Source: Anabaena sp. UHCC 0187
GTDB lineage: Bacteria > Cyanobacteriota > Cyanobacteriia > Cyanobacteriales > Nostocaceae
Assembly (NCBI RefSeq): GCF_009712035.1
Contig: NZ_VILB01000032.1
Span: forward strand, 1 to 46,941
Direction: 5' to 3'
Length of the DNA stretch: 46,941 nucleotides
The notes beneath the pieces were generated by a model. It was given only the letters and a program-made list of their open reading frames with translations, ran no database searches and was not told the origin of the DNA. Below, piece by piece: positions 21,050-29,394 of this stretch; position 1 is the stretch's first letter; every line of letters starts with the position of its first letter. The translations under genes and the position numbers were made by a program.

Positions 21050-21078
21050 TTGACAAGCTCAATAACTTCTGCTAACAT
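21050..21078 (+). promoter_or_regulatory. Promoter of tRNA-Ser
   Basis: TTGACA (21050-21055), 17-nt spacer, TAACAT (21073-21078), ending 15 nt before the tRNA. It begins 21 nt after the heptamer array. Confidence 0.7.
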
Positions 21079-21093
21079 TGATTTTCATGACCT

Positions 21094-21181
21094 GGAGAGG
21101 TGGCTGAGTGGTCGAAAGCGGCAGATTGCTAATCTGTTAAGGGATTATATCCCTTCGGGGGTTCGAATCCCCCCCTCTCCA
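21094..21181 (+). tRNA. trnS-GCU: tRNA-Ser (GCU anticodon)
   Basis: Acceptor stem GGAGAGG (21094-21100) pairs with CCTCTCC (21174-21180). The D arm contains GGCTGAGTGGTCGAAAGC, the anticodon loop TTGCTAA reads GCT, and a long class-II variable arm (GGGATTATATCCC) follows. The T arm is GGGGGTTCGAATCCCCC. Class-II structure and sequence identify serine. CCA is not encoded. Confidence 0.97.
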
Positions 21182-21198
21182 TTTAAAAAAACAAGATA

Positions 21199-21221
21199 CC
21201 GGATTTCTTAAAGAAGTCCGG
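21199..21221. repeat. CCGGATTTCTT palindrome after tRNA-Ser
   Basis: Imperfect hairpin CCGGATTTCT/AGAAGTCCGG. It is related in sequence style to the GATCCCCGACTTCTT palindromes and is a possible processing or transcript-end hairpin of the tRNA. Confidence 0.5.
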
Positions 21222-21330
21222 ATTTGCTTATGTATTTTTTCAATTGAGCTAAATAGCATAAATTATAAGAGCATCCGGTAAGCGTAAAACTCAGCGGCTT
21301 TAGCCCTGAGAGTGTCAACTAATTTTTAGA

Positions 21331-21363
21331 GGTGCGTTACCAGTTGTTAACGCACCCTTTTTG
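21331..21363 (+). terminator. Rho-independent-type terminator
   Basis: GGTGCGTTA pairs with TAACGCACC and is followed by CTTTTTG on the plus strand. It would end transcripts from the tRNA-Ser side and lies 3 nt from the convergent stop codon at 21366. A second hairpin (CTCAG...CTGAG, about 21290-21313) precedes it. Confidence 0.75.
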
Positions 21364-21365
21364 TG

Positions 21366-22334
21366 TCATTTTTGGGCAATCATATTCATATCCCAAGTAT
21401 ACAAACCGATTTGGTGAGGAACTCTGACAAATCGGCCTGTACGATGACCCCTAGATAGTTCATTGAGAACCTTATTTTTGACCTCTCTGACTTCCTCTGC
21501 ATCCAGATGTCCATAAATACCATTGACGATCTCATTCACATTGAAAATTCGTCCCGCATTTTGTTCTAGAAACAAGGTTAGAGCATCAATTAAAAATTGA
21601 CCATCAAATTGTGCCAACATTGGTACTACTTTCACCTGGGGTCTGACGAAATGCTTGTTGGTTTTGGGGGATTTAATCCCCTTAGATATTCCTTTGCCTG
21701 GAATGGGACCTAATGAATTTAAATCTAGGGTATAACAACCAGGTTCATTAGGAATCGCTGACCAATAACCACTTTCTCTCCCTTGAGTCAAAGATGATTG
21801 GACTCTACCTTTAACGACTTTAAAGATAGTAGACTCTAAATCACCATAGAGCGATCGCACAATAAAATCTATATGACAGACAGTTCCCACATATTCTCGC
21901 AATAGCTTTTTGAGTGCTTCCATACGAGTCATATTGTCATAGTGGGAAAGCATGGGAACGTCTTCCCCTTTGCTGACATAGTGACGACGCTGAAAGGGAA
22001 AATTGTCCGCGTCTTTAACTTCAGAAAGGGAATGATCTATTTTTAAAGAGTCTGATTTAGGAATTTCTGATTCCAGAGAATCCAAATATTCCCCATGAGG
22101 ACTGTGATTAGGAGATAGCAACAACAGTGAATCTTCTTCCGCTGCCTCAACTTGTTCGTTGTCATCAGTATAGGACCAAGTAGACAACAAAGATTCTACA
22201 TTATCTAATTGCGATCGCGCTTCTATGAATAGACGTTGGTATTTTTGTGCGAGACTCCCATAGTAATCTCGTAATTCCAACAATGGCGTAATAAATACAT
22301 CCGGTGGTGCTTGTAATTGTCCTGGAGAATTCAT
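21366..22334 (-). CDS. Cyanobacterial protein with a tandemly duplicated domain
   Basis: 322 residues, function unknown to me. The N-terminal ~50 residues are helical, then an acidic low-complexity linker (about 50-120). Two copies of one ~80-residue domain follow, at about 127-209 and 238-320. The copies share VPML, an alternating helix, YG(D/H)L, the V(K/N)...L..G..(S/T)G pattern and the end GCYTLDL/GLYTWDM. The helix-helix-strand order looks like a winged helix, so DNA or protein binding is possible but unproven. It lies 10 nt after the zinc-ribbon gene on the same strand, so they are an operon. Confidence 0.8.
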   Translation of the reverse strand: MNSPGQLQAPPDVFITPLLELRDYYGSLAQKYQRLFIEARSQLDNVESLLSTWSYTDDNEQVEAAEEDSLLLLSPNHSPHGEYLDSLESEIPKSDSLKIDHSLSEVKDADNFPFQRRHYVSKGEDVPMLSHYDNMTRMEALKKLLREYVGTVCHIDFIVRSLYGDLESTIFKVVKGRVQSSLTQGRESGYWSAIPNEPGCYTLDLNSLGPIPGKGISKGIKSPKTNKHFVRPQVKVVPMLAQFDGQFLIDALTLFLEQNAGRIFNVNEIVNGIYGHLDAEEVREVKNKVLNELSRGHRTGRFVRVPHQIGLYTWDMNMIAQK

Positions 22335-22344
22335 AAAAATTCAC

Positions 22345-22590
22345 TCAACCTAAATCTATATTGCTGGTATAAGTCATTGCTCTAGGTTTACTTGGTGTAG
22401 ATACCTGGAGTGATTTTTTAGGAGGTTGGGGAGGACGACAACTTTCGCAATATAAAGGACGCGTTCCGAAAGTTTCCCGCTTTGTCGCCTGATTACATTC
22501 TTTACAAACAAAGTTGAAAACTCGCGTGTGAATCTGTCTTTTGTGCGCTCGGACAGTATATTCTCTAACATCAATTACTTTGGTTGCCAT
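22345..22590 (-). CDS. Small zinc-ribbon protein
   Basis: 81 residues. CKEC (about 29-32) and CESC (about 48-51) form one probable zinc ribbon, surrounded by basic residues ([10 protein letters not shown]) and a Pro-rich tail. A nucleic-acid or protein adaptor role is inferred. ATG 22590. It is the first gene of a two-gene operon with the duplicated-domain protein. Confidence 0.75.
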   Translation of the reverse strand: MATKVIDVREYTVRAHKRQIHTRVFNFVCKECNQATKRETFGTRPLYCESCRPPQPPKKSLQVSTPSKPRAMTYTSNIDLG

Positions 22591-22978
22591 AATTAGTAAT
22601 TACCAATCGAGATCCTCTTTATATAGCTATTCAAGCAAATGAAACTGTATCAGTGTGTGTTTTTATAGAAGTTTCCCAAAAATAAGAAAATCCTATGCAA
22701 GCAAGGGGTACAAACTCCTATTTTTGATATATTAACAGTGACTGAGATATATTTGCTCATCCCTTACATAAAAGTATGAAAAGGAATATATGATAATTTT
22801 GTTGCCATTGTAACTAATAAACATAACAGTGCTTTTTAGCATCTATCTTAAGAATTAATTATATGGGAATAGTTAATAAGTAATTAATTATGATAGCCCT
22901 CTACTTCTAATAAAAAAATGAAGGATGAAATGATTTTGCAACCTTTCACCCTTCTTCCTTTAGCCTACTAGCAGACAA
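22591..22978. other. Intergenic region upstream of the zinc-ribbon gene
   Basis: 388 bp, strongly AT-rich, no gene. It should contain the promoter of the minus-strand zinc-ribbon operon and, at its far end, the hspA terminator. No recognised operator seen. Confidence 0.6.
22912..22958 (-). terminator. Terminator of hspA
   Basis: On the minus strand GAAGGGTGAAA (22954-22944) pairs with TTTCATCCTTC (22930-22920), with one mismatch, followed by a T-run (complement of 22912-22918). It starts about 25 nt after the hspA stop. Confidence 0.7.
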
Positions 22979-23446
22979 CTAACCAAGACGAACCTTCACA
23001 GCTTTGTGTTTTTCGGATTCAGCTTTAGGAATAGTCAGACGGAGAATTCCATCCTTATATTCAGCCCCTACCTTCTCATTGTCCACAACAGCGGGCAAGG
23101 CAATTACTCGTTGGAACTTGCCATAACGGAATTCTGAGCGAGTTGTACCGCCTTCTTCCGTTGTACTTTCCGATTTCCGTTCACCGCTGATAGAAACCGA
23201 CTCAGGAGTGACCTCAACATTAAGATCCTTCGCGTCCAAACCTGGTATTTCTATTTTCAAATTCAAATTACCATCAGTTTCTGAAATCTCAGCCGGAGGA
23301 ATGAAAGTTAATCCTACCCCTTCACCGCCATCGGGTGGTAATAATTGCTCAAACAAACGATCCATTTGTTGCCGGATAATACTCATTTCAGGGAATGGTT
23401 CCCAACGTTCTATTTCCCGCAACGGGTTCCAACGTACAAGTGTCAT
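22979..23446 (-). CDS. hspA: Small heat-shock protein, Hsp20/alpha-crystallin family
   Basis: An ATP-independent holdase chaperone forming large oligomers and protecting proteins and thylakoid membranes during heat stress. 155 residues. The N-terminal arm is MTLVRWNPLREIERWEPFPEM; the alpha-crystallin domain lies about 45-145, with GLDAKDLNVEVTPESVSISGERK and YGKFQRVIALPAVVDNEKVGAEYKDGILRLTIPK. ATG 23446 has a strong SD (AGGGGGAAG), but that SD can fold into a leader hairpin. Monocistronic, with its own terminator. Confidence 0.95.
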   Translation of the reverse strand: MTLVRWNPLREIERWEPFPEMSIIRQQMDRLFEQLLPPDGGEGVGLTFIPPAEISETDGNLNLKIEIPGLDAKDLNVEVTPESVSISGERKSESTTEEGGTTRSEFRYGKFQRVIALPAVVDNEKVGAEYKDGILRLTIPKAESEKHKAVKVRLG

Positions 23447-23448
23447 AA

Positions 23449-23493
23449 CTTCCCCCTCAAAAATTCACTAATTAGACTTTTTGATTTGGTAAG
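23449..23493 (-). promoter_or_regulatory. Candidate RNA thermometer in the hspA leader
   Basis: In the minus-strand RNA, UCAAAAA (23484-23478) pairs with UUUUUGA (23463-23457). The outer CUUACC (23493-23488) can pair with GGAAG, part of the SD, leaving a small internal loop. The stem is AU-rich and sits immediately 5' of the start codon, so the SD would be hidden at low temperature. RNA thermometers controlling small heat-shock genes are known in cyanobacteria. Confidence 0.55.
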
Positions 23494-23734
23494 ACTGAAT
23501 CTTAAGCTTCTGACTTGGTAAACAATAATACTACTGGTAAAGCTTCTAACTTTTAACTTCTTGAAGCTTAATCTTTAGCTTCCCAATTACATAGTAACAC
23601 TAGAAAATCAATTAATTACAGTTCGGTTTTGTAGATATGATCGTCGTAATAACCGTACTATTTGGCGAATCAATCAAATTTATCTTCTCGAAGATAAATC
23701 AGGAGATTGTGACTATTTTTTAGACAAAAATATC

Positions 23735-24493
23735 TTAGATATGCGACTGTAAAGATTGAATCATAGTATTAATTAAAATGCTTTTAGATGTATTGATAAA
23801 AAAGTGATCACCATCTATCATTTGTAATGAAAAAGGGGCAATAGTTTGTTCTTGCCATGCAGAAATAGCAGTATAACTAACTGCTGGGTCTTGTAAACCA
23901 CCAAAAGCACTAATAGGACAATTTAGAGGTGATTGAGGACTATAAGCATAAGATTCTAAAACTGTAAAATCAGCGCGGATAATCGGCAAAAAAATCTGCA
24001 TCAATTCGGCATTTTCTAGCACAGCTTTGGGAGTGCCATTAAACTGAGATATTGCCGCCAAAAAATCCCGATCTGGTAATTGAGAAATCGGCGGTTTTTC
24101 AGAAAGTAATTGTGGAGCGTGACGAGCAGCAACAAAAAGATGTAAAGGGTAAAAATTATATTCAGAACGCAGTAGCCGAATTAGCTCAAAACTAATTAAT
24201 GCACCCATACTATAACCAAAAAAAGCATAAGGTTTATCTAGATAGGGGATGATATTAGTGGCTATTGCTCGGACTAAAGGTTGAATTTCTGTATATGGAG
24301 GTGATTTAATTTGTCTGCCTCTACCGGGAATTTCTATAGGACATAATTCGATAGTTGTGGGTAAATCATCAGCCCATGTCCGAAAAACCGCAGCATTACC
24401 CCCACTGTACGGAAAGCAAAATAGGCGTAATTTGGCTTGGGGGTTGGGTTTAGGGCAAGTTACCCAAGAAGTGAAGGTAGTATTATTTGCCAT
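23735..24493 (-). CDS. Type II thioesterase (alpha/beta hydrolase)
   Basis: 252 residues. Family members free mis-primed acyl groups from carrier proteins of NRPS/PKS lines. LRLFCFPYSGGNAAVFRTW at the N-terminus and FGYSMGALISFEL, with the nucleophile Ser, are diagnostic. The acid lies near GGLQDP and the His in DGDHFFI. ATG 24493. No NRPS, PKS or carrier protein is in the window, so it is an orphan here. It may act in trans on a distant cluster such as heterocyst glycolipid or peptide synthesis; that is inference. Confidence 0.9.
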   Translation of the reverse strand: MANNTTFTSWVTCPKPNPQAKLRLFCFPYSGGNAAVFRTWADDLPTTIELCPIEIPGRGRQIKSPPYTEIQPLVRAIATNIIPYLDKPYAFFGYSMGALISFELIRLLRSEYNFYPLHLFVAARHAPQLLSEKPPISQLPDRDFLAAISQFNGTPKAVLENAELMQIFLPIIRADFTVLESYAYSPQSPLNCPISAFGGLQDPAVSYTAISAWQEQTIAPFSLQMIDGDHFFINTSKSILINTMIQSLQSHI

Positions 24494-24791
24494 TTTTGAT
24501 CTTTTTCTTCTGGACTCGTATACTGCAAACGGTTCATAGTTTAACTAAATATAGAACCCCTCTGGTAAACCTCTCCCCGCACCCCTCCCCTACAAGGGAG
24601 GGAAAAGGAGCAGCTTTTATGATTGGAGAGGCTTTGAACTTGTTCTTGGTATTATAAAAAAGTCCAGATTTTAGCCGTTTTGAGTATAACAAGAATAATA
24701 GCTAAAATATCCAGATCCCTAACTTTTCAAATATCAACTATGATTTCTATAGAATTACTCTATTATATAGAAATCAAATGAGAAATTATAT
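24494..24791. other. Divergent intergenic region, thioesterase / carotenoid oxygenase
   Basis: 298 bp without a gene. It contains a CCCTCCCCTACAAGGGAGGG palindrome inside a longer dispersed sequence (about 24571-24610) and an AT-rich leader before the oxygenase. Confidence 0.55.
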
Positions 24792-26225
24792 ATGCAAATA
24801 ATTGATAAAAAGTCAACTAAAAAAGCATGGGTTCGGGCAATATCTCAACCTGCAACGGAATTTTCTGCCACTCAATTACCGATTCTCGCAGGTAAAATCC
24901 CTGATGGTTTGCGGGGTACACTGTACCGGAATGGACCAGCAAGACTAGAACGGAATGGTGTTGGGGTGGGACATTGGTTTGATGGAGATGGGGCAATTCT
25001 GGCTGTTAATTTTACCAATGAAGAAGCAGTTGGGGTTTATCGTTATGTGCAAACCACTGGTTATCAAGAAGAAACTGCTGCGGGTAAATTGCTTTATGGT
25101 AATTATGGCATGACTGCACCAGGAATTATCTGGAATCAATGGATAAAACCCGTGAAAAATGCGGCTAATACTTCCGTTTTGGCATTACCTGATAAACTTT
25201 TGGCATTGTGGGAAGGTGGTAAACCTTATGCTTTAGATTTGCAAACTTTAGAAACCTGTGGTGAAGATGATTTAGGCAGTTTAACTAAGGAATTAAGTTA
25301 TTCTGCCCATTATAAGCAGGACAAAAATACAGGGGAGATTTTTAATTTTGGTGTAACTCCTGGATTAAATGCCACACTTAATATTTATAAAAGTGACTTG
25401 ACTGGTAAAATTATCCAAACAGCAATACATCAATTAGAAGGAGTCCCACTAATACATGATTTTGTGTTAGCAGGACAGTATCTTGTCTTCTTTATTTCCC
25501 CAGTCCGGTTAAATCTTTGGCCTGTTTTGGTAGGGATAAAGAGTTATAGTGATTCCCTAGAATGGCATCCTGAATTGGGAACTAAAATTATAGTGCTAGA
25601 TAGAGAAAGTTTATCTTTAGTTAGTCGGGGAGAAACTGAATCTTGGTTTCAGTGGCATTTTGCTAATGGTTATGTAGATGCTAGTGGTGCGGTAATTGTG
25701 GATATTGCCCGTTATGAGGATTTTCAAACTAATGAATATCTTCGAGAAGTAGTTACCGGGGAAATTCAGACAAATTCCCAGGGGACATTTTCACAAGTGC
25801 AATTGAATCCTCAAACTGGAAAGGTAATTAAAATTGAACAACTTTCAAATCAACATTGTGAATTTCCTAGTGTTCCTCCCCAAAATGTAGGTCAATTTTC
25901 TCGCTATACTTATATGTCAGGATTTCAACCAGGAACAGATGCTAGTAAGGAACTTTTAAATAGTATTGCTCGTTTTGATCACAAAACTGGAACTTTAACC
26001 CAAGCAAAAATAGGAGAAAATCGCTATCCTTCCGAACCTATTTATGTGCAGAATCCGCACAACTCTGAAGAAGGTTGGGTGTTAACTGTGGTTTATGATG
26101 GTCATACTCATAGTAGTGAAGTTTGGGTATTTGCGAGCGACAGATTAAATGCAGAACCTGTTTGTAAACTGGGATTACCCAGCGTCATCCCCCACAGTTT
26201 CCACGGTACATGGAAACCTGCTTAA
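24792..26225 (+). CDS. Carotenoid cleavage oxygenase
   Basis: An Fe(II) dioxygenase cutting a double bond of a carotenoid or apocarotenoid. It is a seven-bladed propeller with four His iron ligands, fitting H173 (YSAHYKQ), H222 (LIHDFVL), H289 (FQWHFANGY) and H471 (PHSFHGTW). GTLYRNGPA and the GHWFDGDGA segment are typical of the family. 477 residues, comparable to cyanobacterial ACO/NosCCD proteins. The bond specificity cannot be told. It lies about 4 kb from crtB but in a separate unit. ATG 24792. Confidence 0.93.
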   Translation: MQIIDKKSTKKAWVRAISQPATEFSATQLPILAGKIPDGLRGTLYRNGPARLERNGVGVGHWFDGDGAILAVNFTNEEAVGVYRYVQTTGYQEETAAGKLLYGNYGMTAPGIIWNQWIKPVKNAANTSVLALPDKLLALWEGGKPYALDLQTLETCGEDDLGSLTKELSYSAHYKQDKNTGEIFNFGVTPGLNATLNIYKSDLTGKIIQTAIHQLEGVPLIHDFVLAGQYLVFFISPVRLNLWPVLVGIKSYSDSLEWHPELGTKIIVLDRESLSLVSRGETESWFQWHFANGYVDASGAVIVDIARYEDFQTNEYLREVVTGEIQTNSQGTFSQVQLNPQTGKVIKIEQLSNQHCEFPSVPPQNVGQFSRYTYMSGFQPGTDASKELLNSIARFDHKTGTLTQAKIGENRYPSEPIYVQNPHNSEEGWVLTVVYDGHTHSSEVWVFASDRLNAEPVCKLGLPSVIPHSFHGTWKPA

Positions 26226-26243
26226 ACAATCCCATAATTAACG

Positions 26244-26270
26244 TAGGGGTGGGGTTTCCCCACCCTTTAC
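26244..26270 (+). terminator. Repeat-derived transcript-end hairpin after the oxygenase
   Basis: GGGTGGGG pairs with CCCCACCC around TTT, followed by TTTACC. It is a variant of the GGGCGGGG palindromes at 790-812 and 8079-8101 and lies 19 nt after the stop codon. Confidence 0.5.
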
Positions 26271-26322
26271 CTTTAATGTTTTGGGAAGTGCAAATTAAAA
26301 GTAAATTGTAATTATTTGACTA

Positions 26323-27432
26323 ATGACTAATAAACACCGCATTGGCATCATTTTAGGAACTCGTCCCGAAGCGATTAAATTAGCGCCAGTAATTCAAGTT
26401 TTTCAAAGTTCTCCAGATTTTGAATTGCAGGTAATTTTGACGGGACAACATCGAGAAATGGTTGAACAAGTTATGAAATTGTTCAAACTCAAAGCTGATT
26501 GGAATTTAGAGATTATGCAGCGTCAACAATCTCTTAATGATATTACCTGTCGAAGTTTACAAGGTTTAGAAGCATTATTTCAAACACAAAAGTTAGATTT
26601 TGTGATTGTTCAGGGTGATACAACAACAGCCTTTGCGGCAACTTTAGCAGCTTTTTATCAAAAAATCCCCGTCGGTCATGTAGAAGCGGGTTTAAGGACA
26701 GATGATTTATTTAATCCTTTTCCCGAAGAAGCTAATAGAAGATTAATTTCCCAACTTACACAATTACATTTTGCTCCGACTACTTTAGCGGTGGAAAATT
26801 TACAACATTCCGGGGTATTAGGAGAAATTCACCTCACAGGTAATACCGTAATTGATGCGTTATTAAATGTGGCGGCACAAAAACCAGTTTGTGATATACC
26901 GGGTTTAGATTGGCAAAAATATAGGACAATATTAGCAACAGTTCATAGACGGGAAAATTGGGGAGAACCGCTGCAAGATATTGCTGAAAGTTTTTTACAA
27001 ATTTTAGAGCAATTTCCTGATACAGCCTTATTGCTGCCATTACACAAAAATCCCACAGTTAGAGAACCATTACAAGAGTTGTTAGGAAAACATCCCCGAA
27101 TTTTCTTAACAGAACCCTTAGACTATGCGGAATTAGTAGGAGCTATTGAGCGATCGCATTTAATCTTAACTGATTCCGGTGGCCTACAAGAAGAAGCCCC
27201 CAGCCTTGGTAAACCAGTCTTAGTTCTCAGAGACACCACCGAAAGACCAGAAGCCGTTACCGCTGGGACAGCCAAACTCGTAGGAACACAAACCGCAAAC
27301 ATTGTCACAGCCGCCAGTGAACTACTCAGCAACCCATCTGCTTACACCAAAATGGCCACCGCCATTAATCCCTTTGGCGATGGCCATGCAGCAGAACGCA
27401 TCCTGCAAATTGTTAAAAATTACTTAGGGTGA
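26323..27432 (+). CDS. wecB: UDP-N-acetylglucosamine 2-epimerase (non-hydrolysing)
   Basis: Interconverts UDP-GlcNAc and UDP-ManNAc for surface polysaccharide. The N-terminus IGIILGTRPEAIKLAPVI, VQGDTTTAFAATLAAF, HVEAGLRT, VHRRENWG, and DSGGLQEEAPSLGKPVLVLRDTTERPE are all diagnostic. 369 residues. ATG 26323. It is not in a polysaccharide cluster here. Confidence 0.96.
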   Translation: MTNKHRIGIILGTRPEAIKLAPVIQVFQSSPDFELQVILTGQHREMVEQVMKLFKLKADWNLEIMQRQQSLNDITCRSLQGLEALFQTQKLDFVIVQGDTTTAFAATLAAFYQKIPVGHVEAGLRTDDLFNPFPEEANRRLISQLTQLHFAPTTLAVENLQHSGVLGEIHLTGNTVIDALLNVAAQKPVCDIPGLDWQKYRTILATVHRRENWGEPLQDIAESFLQILEQFPDTALLLPLHKNPTVREPLQELLGKHPRIFLTEPLDYAELVGAIERSHLILTDSGGLQEEAPSLGKPVLVLRDTTERPEAVTAGTAKLVGTQTANIVTAASELLSNPSAYTKMATAINPFGDGHAAERILQIVKNYLG

Positions 27433-27472
27433 TTGGTAATTAAGAAAAATTATTTGTCACCTATCACCTAGC

Positions 27473-28078
27473 CTAAATACCTAAAGCTCTCCGAGTTTGA
27501 GGGCCAACAGTACCATCTACACGCAGTCCGTTACGTCTTTGGAAGTAACGAACTGCATTAATGGTTCTTGAACCGTAAACGCCATCAACTCTAATCCCTA
27601 AAGCCCTTTGGATTTCTCTAACTCGTTCGCCTCTTGAGCCATATCCTGCCGTTACTCTACCACCAACACCATATCCAGAGTTATATCTGCGGTGAGAACG
27701 GCCAGGAGTGTTACCAATCCATCTTTCAGCAGCATAGTATCCTCGGTAACGTCCCGAAGAAATTCTCGCAAATCCATTTCTGACTCTACCAGTTTCACCA
27801 ATGTATGAACCATTGCGGACACAAGCTACAGATGAATTTGCTGTGCTAGGGCCTGTGCGAAGATAAAGACAATTACCATTTGTTCTGACATATTCTGCGG
27901 AAGCAAACTGCATTTGAGTAACTGTAGCTAGTAATATAGTCACACCAGCTAAGGTTAACCATGCAGACGATTTAAAAATTTTCCGCCAATTAAATGACGA
28001 TTTGGGAAGATTTAATGCAAAATTTTCATTTGTTTTTTCATCTTCTATATACATATAGGAATAAGCCAAATATTCCAT
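27473..28078 (-). CDS. Exported SH3-like / peptidoglycan-binding protein
   Basis: About 201 residues. The basic N-terminal stretch ending in SFNWRKIFKSSAW is followed by one hydrophobic helix (about 42-58, LTLAGVTILLATVTQ), a signal anchor. An SH3-like domain follows (YVRTNGNCLYLRTGPSTANSSVACVRNGSYI, about 66-125), then an Arg/Gly/Tyr-rich linker, then one PG_binding_1 motif (GSRGERVREIQRALGI..VDGVYGSRTINAVRYFQRRNGLRVDGTVGPQT). A cell-wall-binding role is inferred. ATG 28078 has AGGAG at 9-nt spacing, better than the in-frame GTG at 28084. Confidence 0.85.
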   Translation of the reverse strand: MEYLAYSYMYIEDEKTNENFALNLPKSSFNWRKIFKSSAWLTLAGVTILLATVTQMQFASAEYVRTNGNCLYLRTGPSTANSSVACVRNGSYIGETGRVRNGFARISSGRYRGYYAAERWIGNTPGRSHRRYNSGYGVGGRVTAGYGSRGERVREIQRALGIRVDGVYGSRTINAVRYFQRRNGLRVDGTVGPQTRRALGI

Positions 28079-28246
28079 AATCACCTGCTCCTTTATCTAA
28101 ACTTTTGCGATACTTTTGTCTAGTTTTAATCTTTATTGATTTTATACTTCTTTACCACAATACGTTGGCTTCTATATTCCGCCATTTGAACTGTCACATC
28201 AGGTATTTGTAATGAAATCATCAATTACATAGGGTGGTTAGTAGTT

Positions 28247-29095
28247 TTAGTTTCCCAAACCATGGGAAGTGAGAAAACTATCAGCACGAATTGGACTACC
28301 ATTGCGCCAAATTTCTATTTTTTCGGGGCTAATTAAGTAGGAAAAACTGCCGTTATCTGCCTTATATCTGTTTTTGTTGACTTTCCATGCTGGAATTTTC
28401 AAAACTTGACTGGGTTCTTGTTTTAATTTTCCGATATAAAATAATTGGCTATTTTCCTCGCAAACTTTTATACTGACTGTTGCTGTCTCCCCTGTCAGAA
28501 CTGTAGTCCCACTACATTCAGTATTATTACTCACAGGTAAAGCTGGCTGTGGTTTTGGGGGAATCGGTTGATTTACTGGAATTTTCGCAATGGTGGCGGA
28601 CGGCAATAAACTGAGAGGATTACTAGCTAAACGACCATCTGCGTAAAATTCAAAATGCAAATGAGGGGCGGTGCTATTGCCTGTTGAACCCATTTCCCCA
28701 ATAATTTGACCTTGTTTAACCTGTTGCCCTTTCCTGACCAGTAGACGGCTATGATGTCCGTAAACCGTTACACTGCCATTAAGATGTTTAATTTCGATAA
28801 AATTGCCTAACCCCCAATTATCCCAACCGGCTTTTACCACTGTCCCCGCAGCAACAGCTAAAATCGGAGTCCCTTTTGCACCAGCAATATCAATTCCCTC
28901 ATGTTGATATTTACGGAAACCTTGAGACAGAATCCCTTGGGTTGGCCAAATCAAGCTATTAGTAGGTGAGGGTGTGGAGTTAATCAGAGAAACTGTCTGC
29001 GTCAAAGCTGGGGAAACTGTATTTAACGCCAAAAAGCAGGAGATCAAAGCCATTAACGCATAATTACAAAAGCGGTAGATATTAACTTTTTTCAT
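28247..29095 (-). CDS. M23 family metallopeptidase (LytM-like)
   Basis: 282 residues. A signal peptide lies about 1-33. The peptidase domain (about 48-165) has the zinc ligands H and D in HEGIDIAG and H in HLHFEF, with GTVVKAGWDNWGLGNFIEI, YGHHS and GEMGSTGNSTAPHLHFEFYADG. M23 enzymes cleave peptidoglycan cross-links or activate amidases. A C-terminal ~90-residue domain of unknown type follows a Pro-rich linker. ATG 29095. Same strand as the SH3/PG-binding gene but separated by 168 nt. Confidence 0.9.
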   Translation of the reverse strand: MKKVNIYRFCNYALMALISCFLALNTVSPALTQTVSLINSTPSPTNSLIWPTQGILSQGFRKYQHEGIDIAGAKGTPILAVAAGTVVKAGWDNWGLGNFIEIKHLNGSVTVYGHHSRLLVRKGQQVKQGQIIGEMGSTGNSTAPHLHFEFYADGRLASNPLSLLPSATIAKIPVNQPIPPKPQPALPVSNNTECSGTTVLTGETATVSIKVCEENSQLFYIGKLKQEPSQVLKIPAWKVNKNRYKADNGSFSYLISPEKIEIWRNGSPIRADSFLTSHGLGN

Positions 29096-29394
29096 CAGTT
29101 TCTAGCCTAATAATTGCTATAGCAGTGAAAAGGAAGTCAAAGCGGACTGCTGTAAATGGAGAAATGCTATAGTTATTTGCTATTTCAGTCTCAAATGTGT
29201 CACATCAGGACAATTTGCTGGTTAAATTTACAACTCGTGCAAACTGACGGTACAAGAGTGGAAAGTATAACTGCTATCGGTCGCGCTACAATAACTAGGC
29301 TACGCATGAATAACCCAGTGATTATATTTGCTCGTAAACGGTGGGTAATAAGTGGTTGGCATCCTCTTAATGATTGATAGTATAAAAAACAGCT
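29096..29394. other. Divergent intergenic region, M23 / trmFO
   Basis: 299 bp. A 73-codon frame (29156-29377) crosses it but looks non-coding, so I leave it out. No clear regulatory motif. Confidence 0.5.

Noticed and set aside
22374-22574. 66-codon minus-strand ORF inside the zinc-ribbon gene
   Set aside because: Alternate frame of the CxxC/CxxC gene, which has the better protein features and SD context.
29156-29377. 73-codon ORF upstream of trmFO
   Set aside because: No domain, no SD and an implausible composition. It overlaps the likely promoter region.
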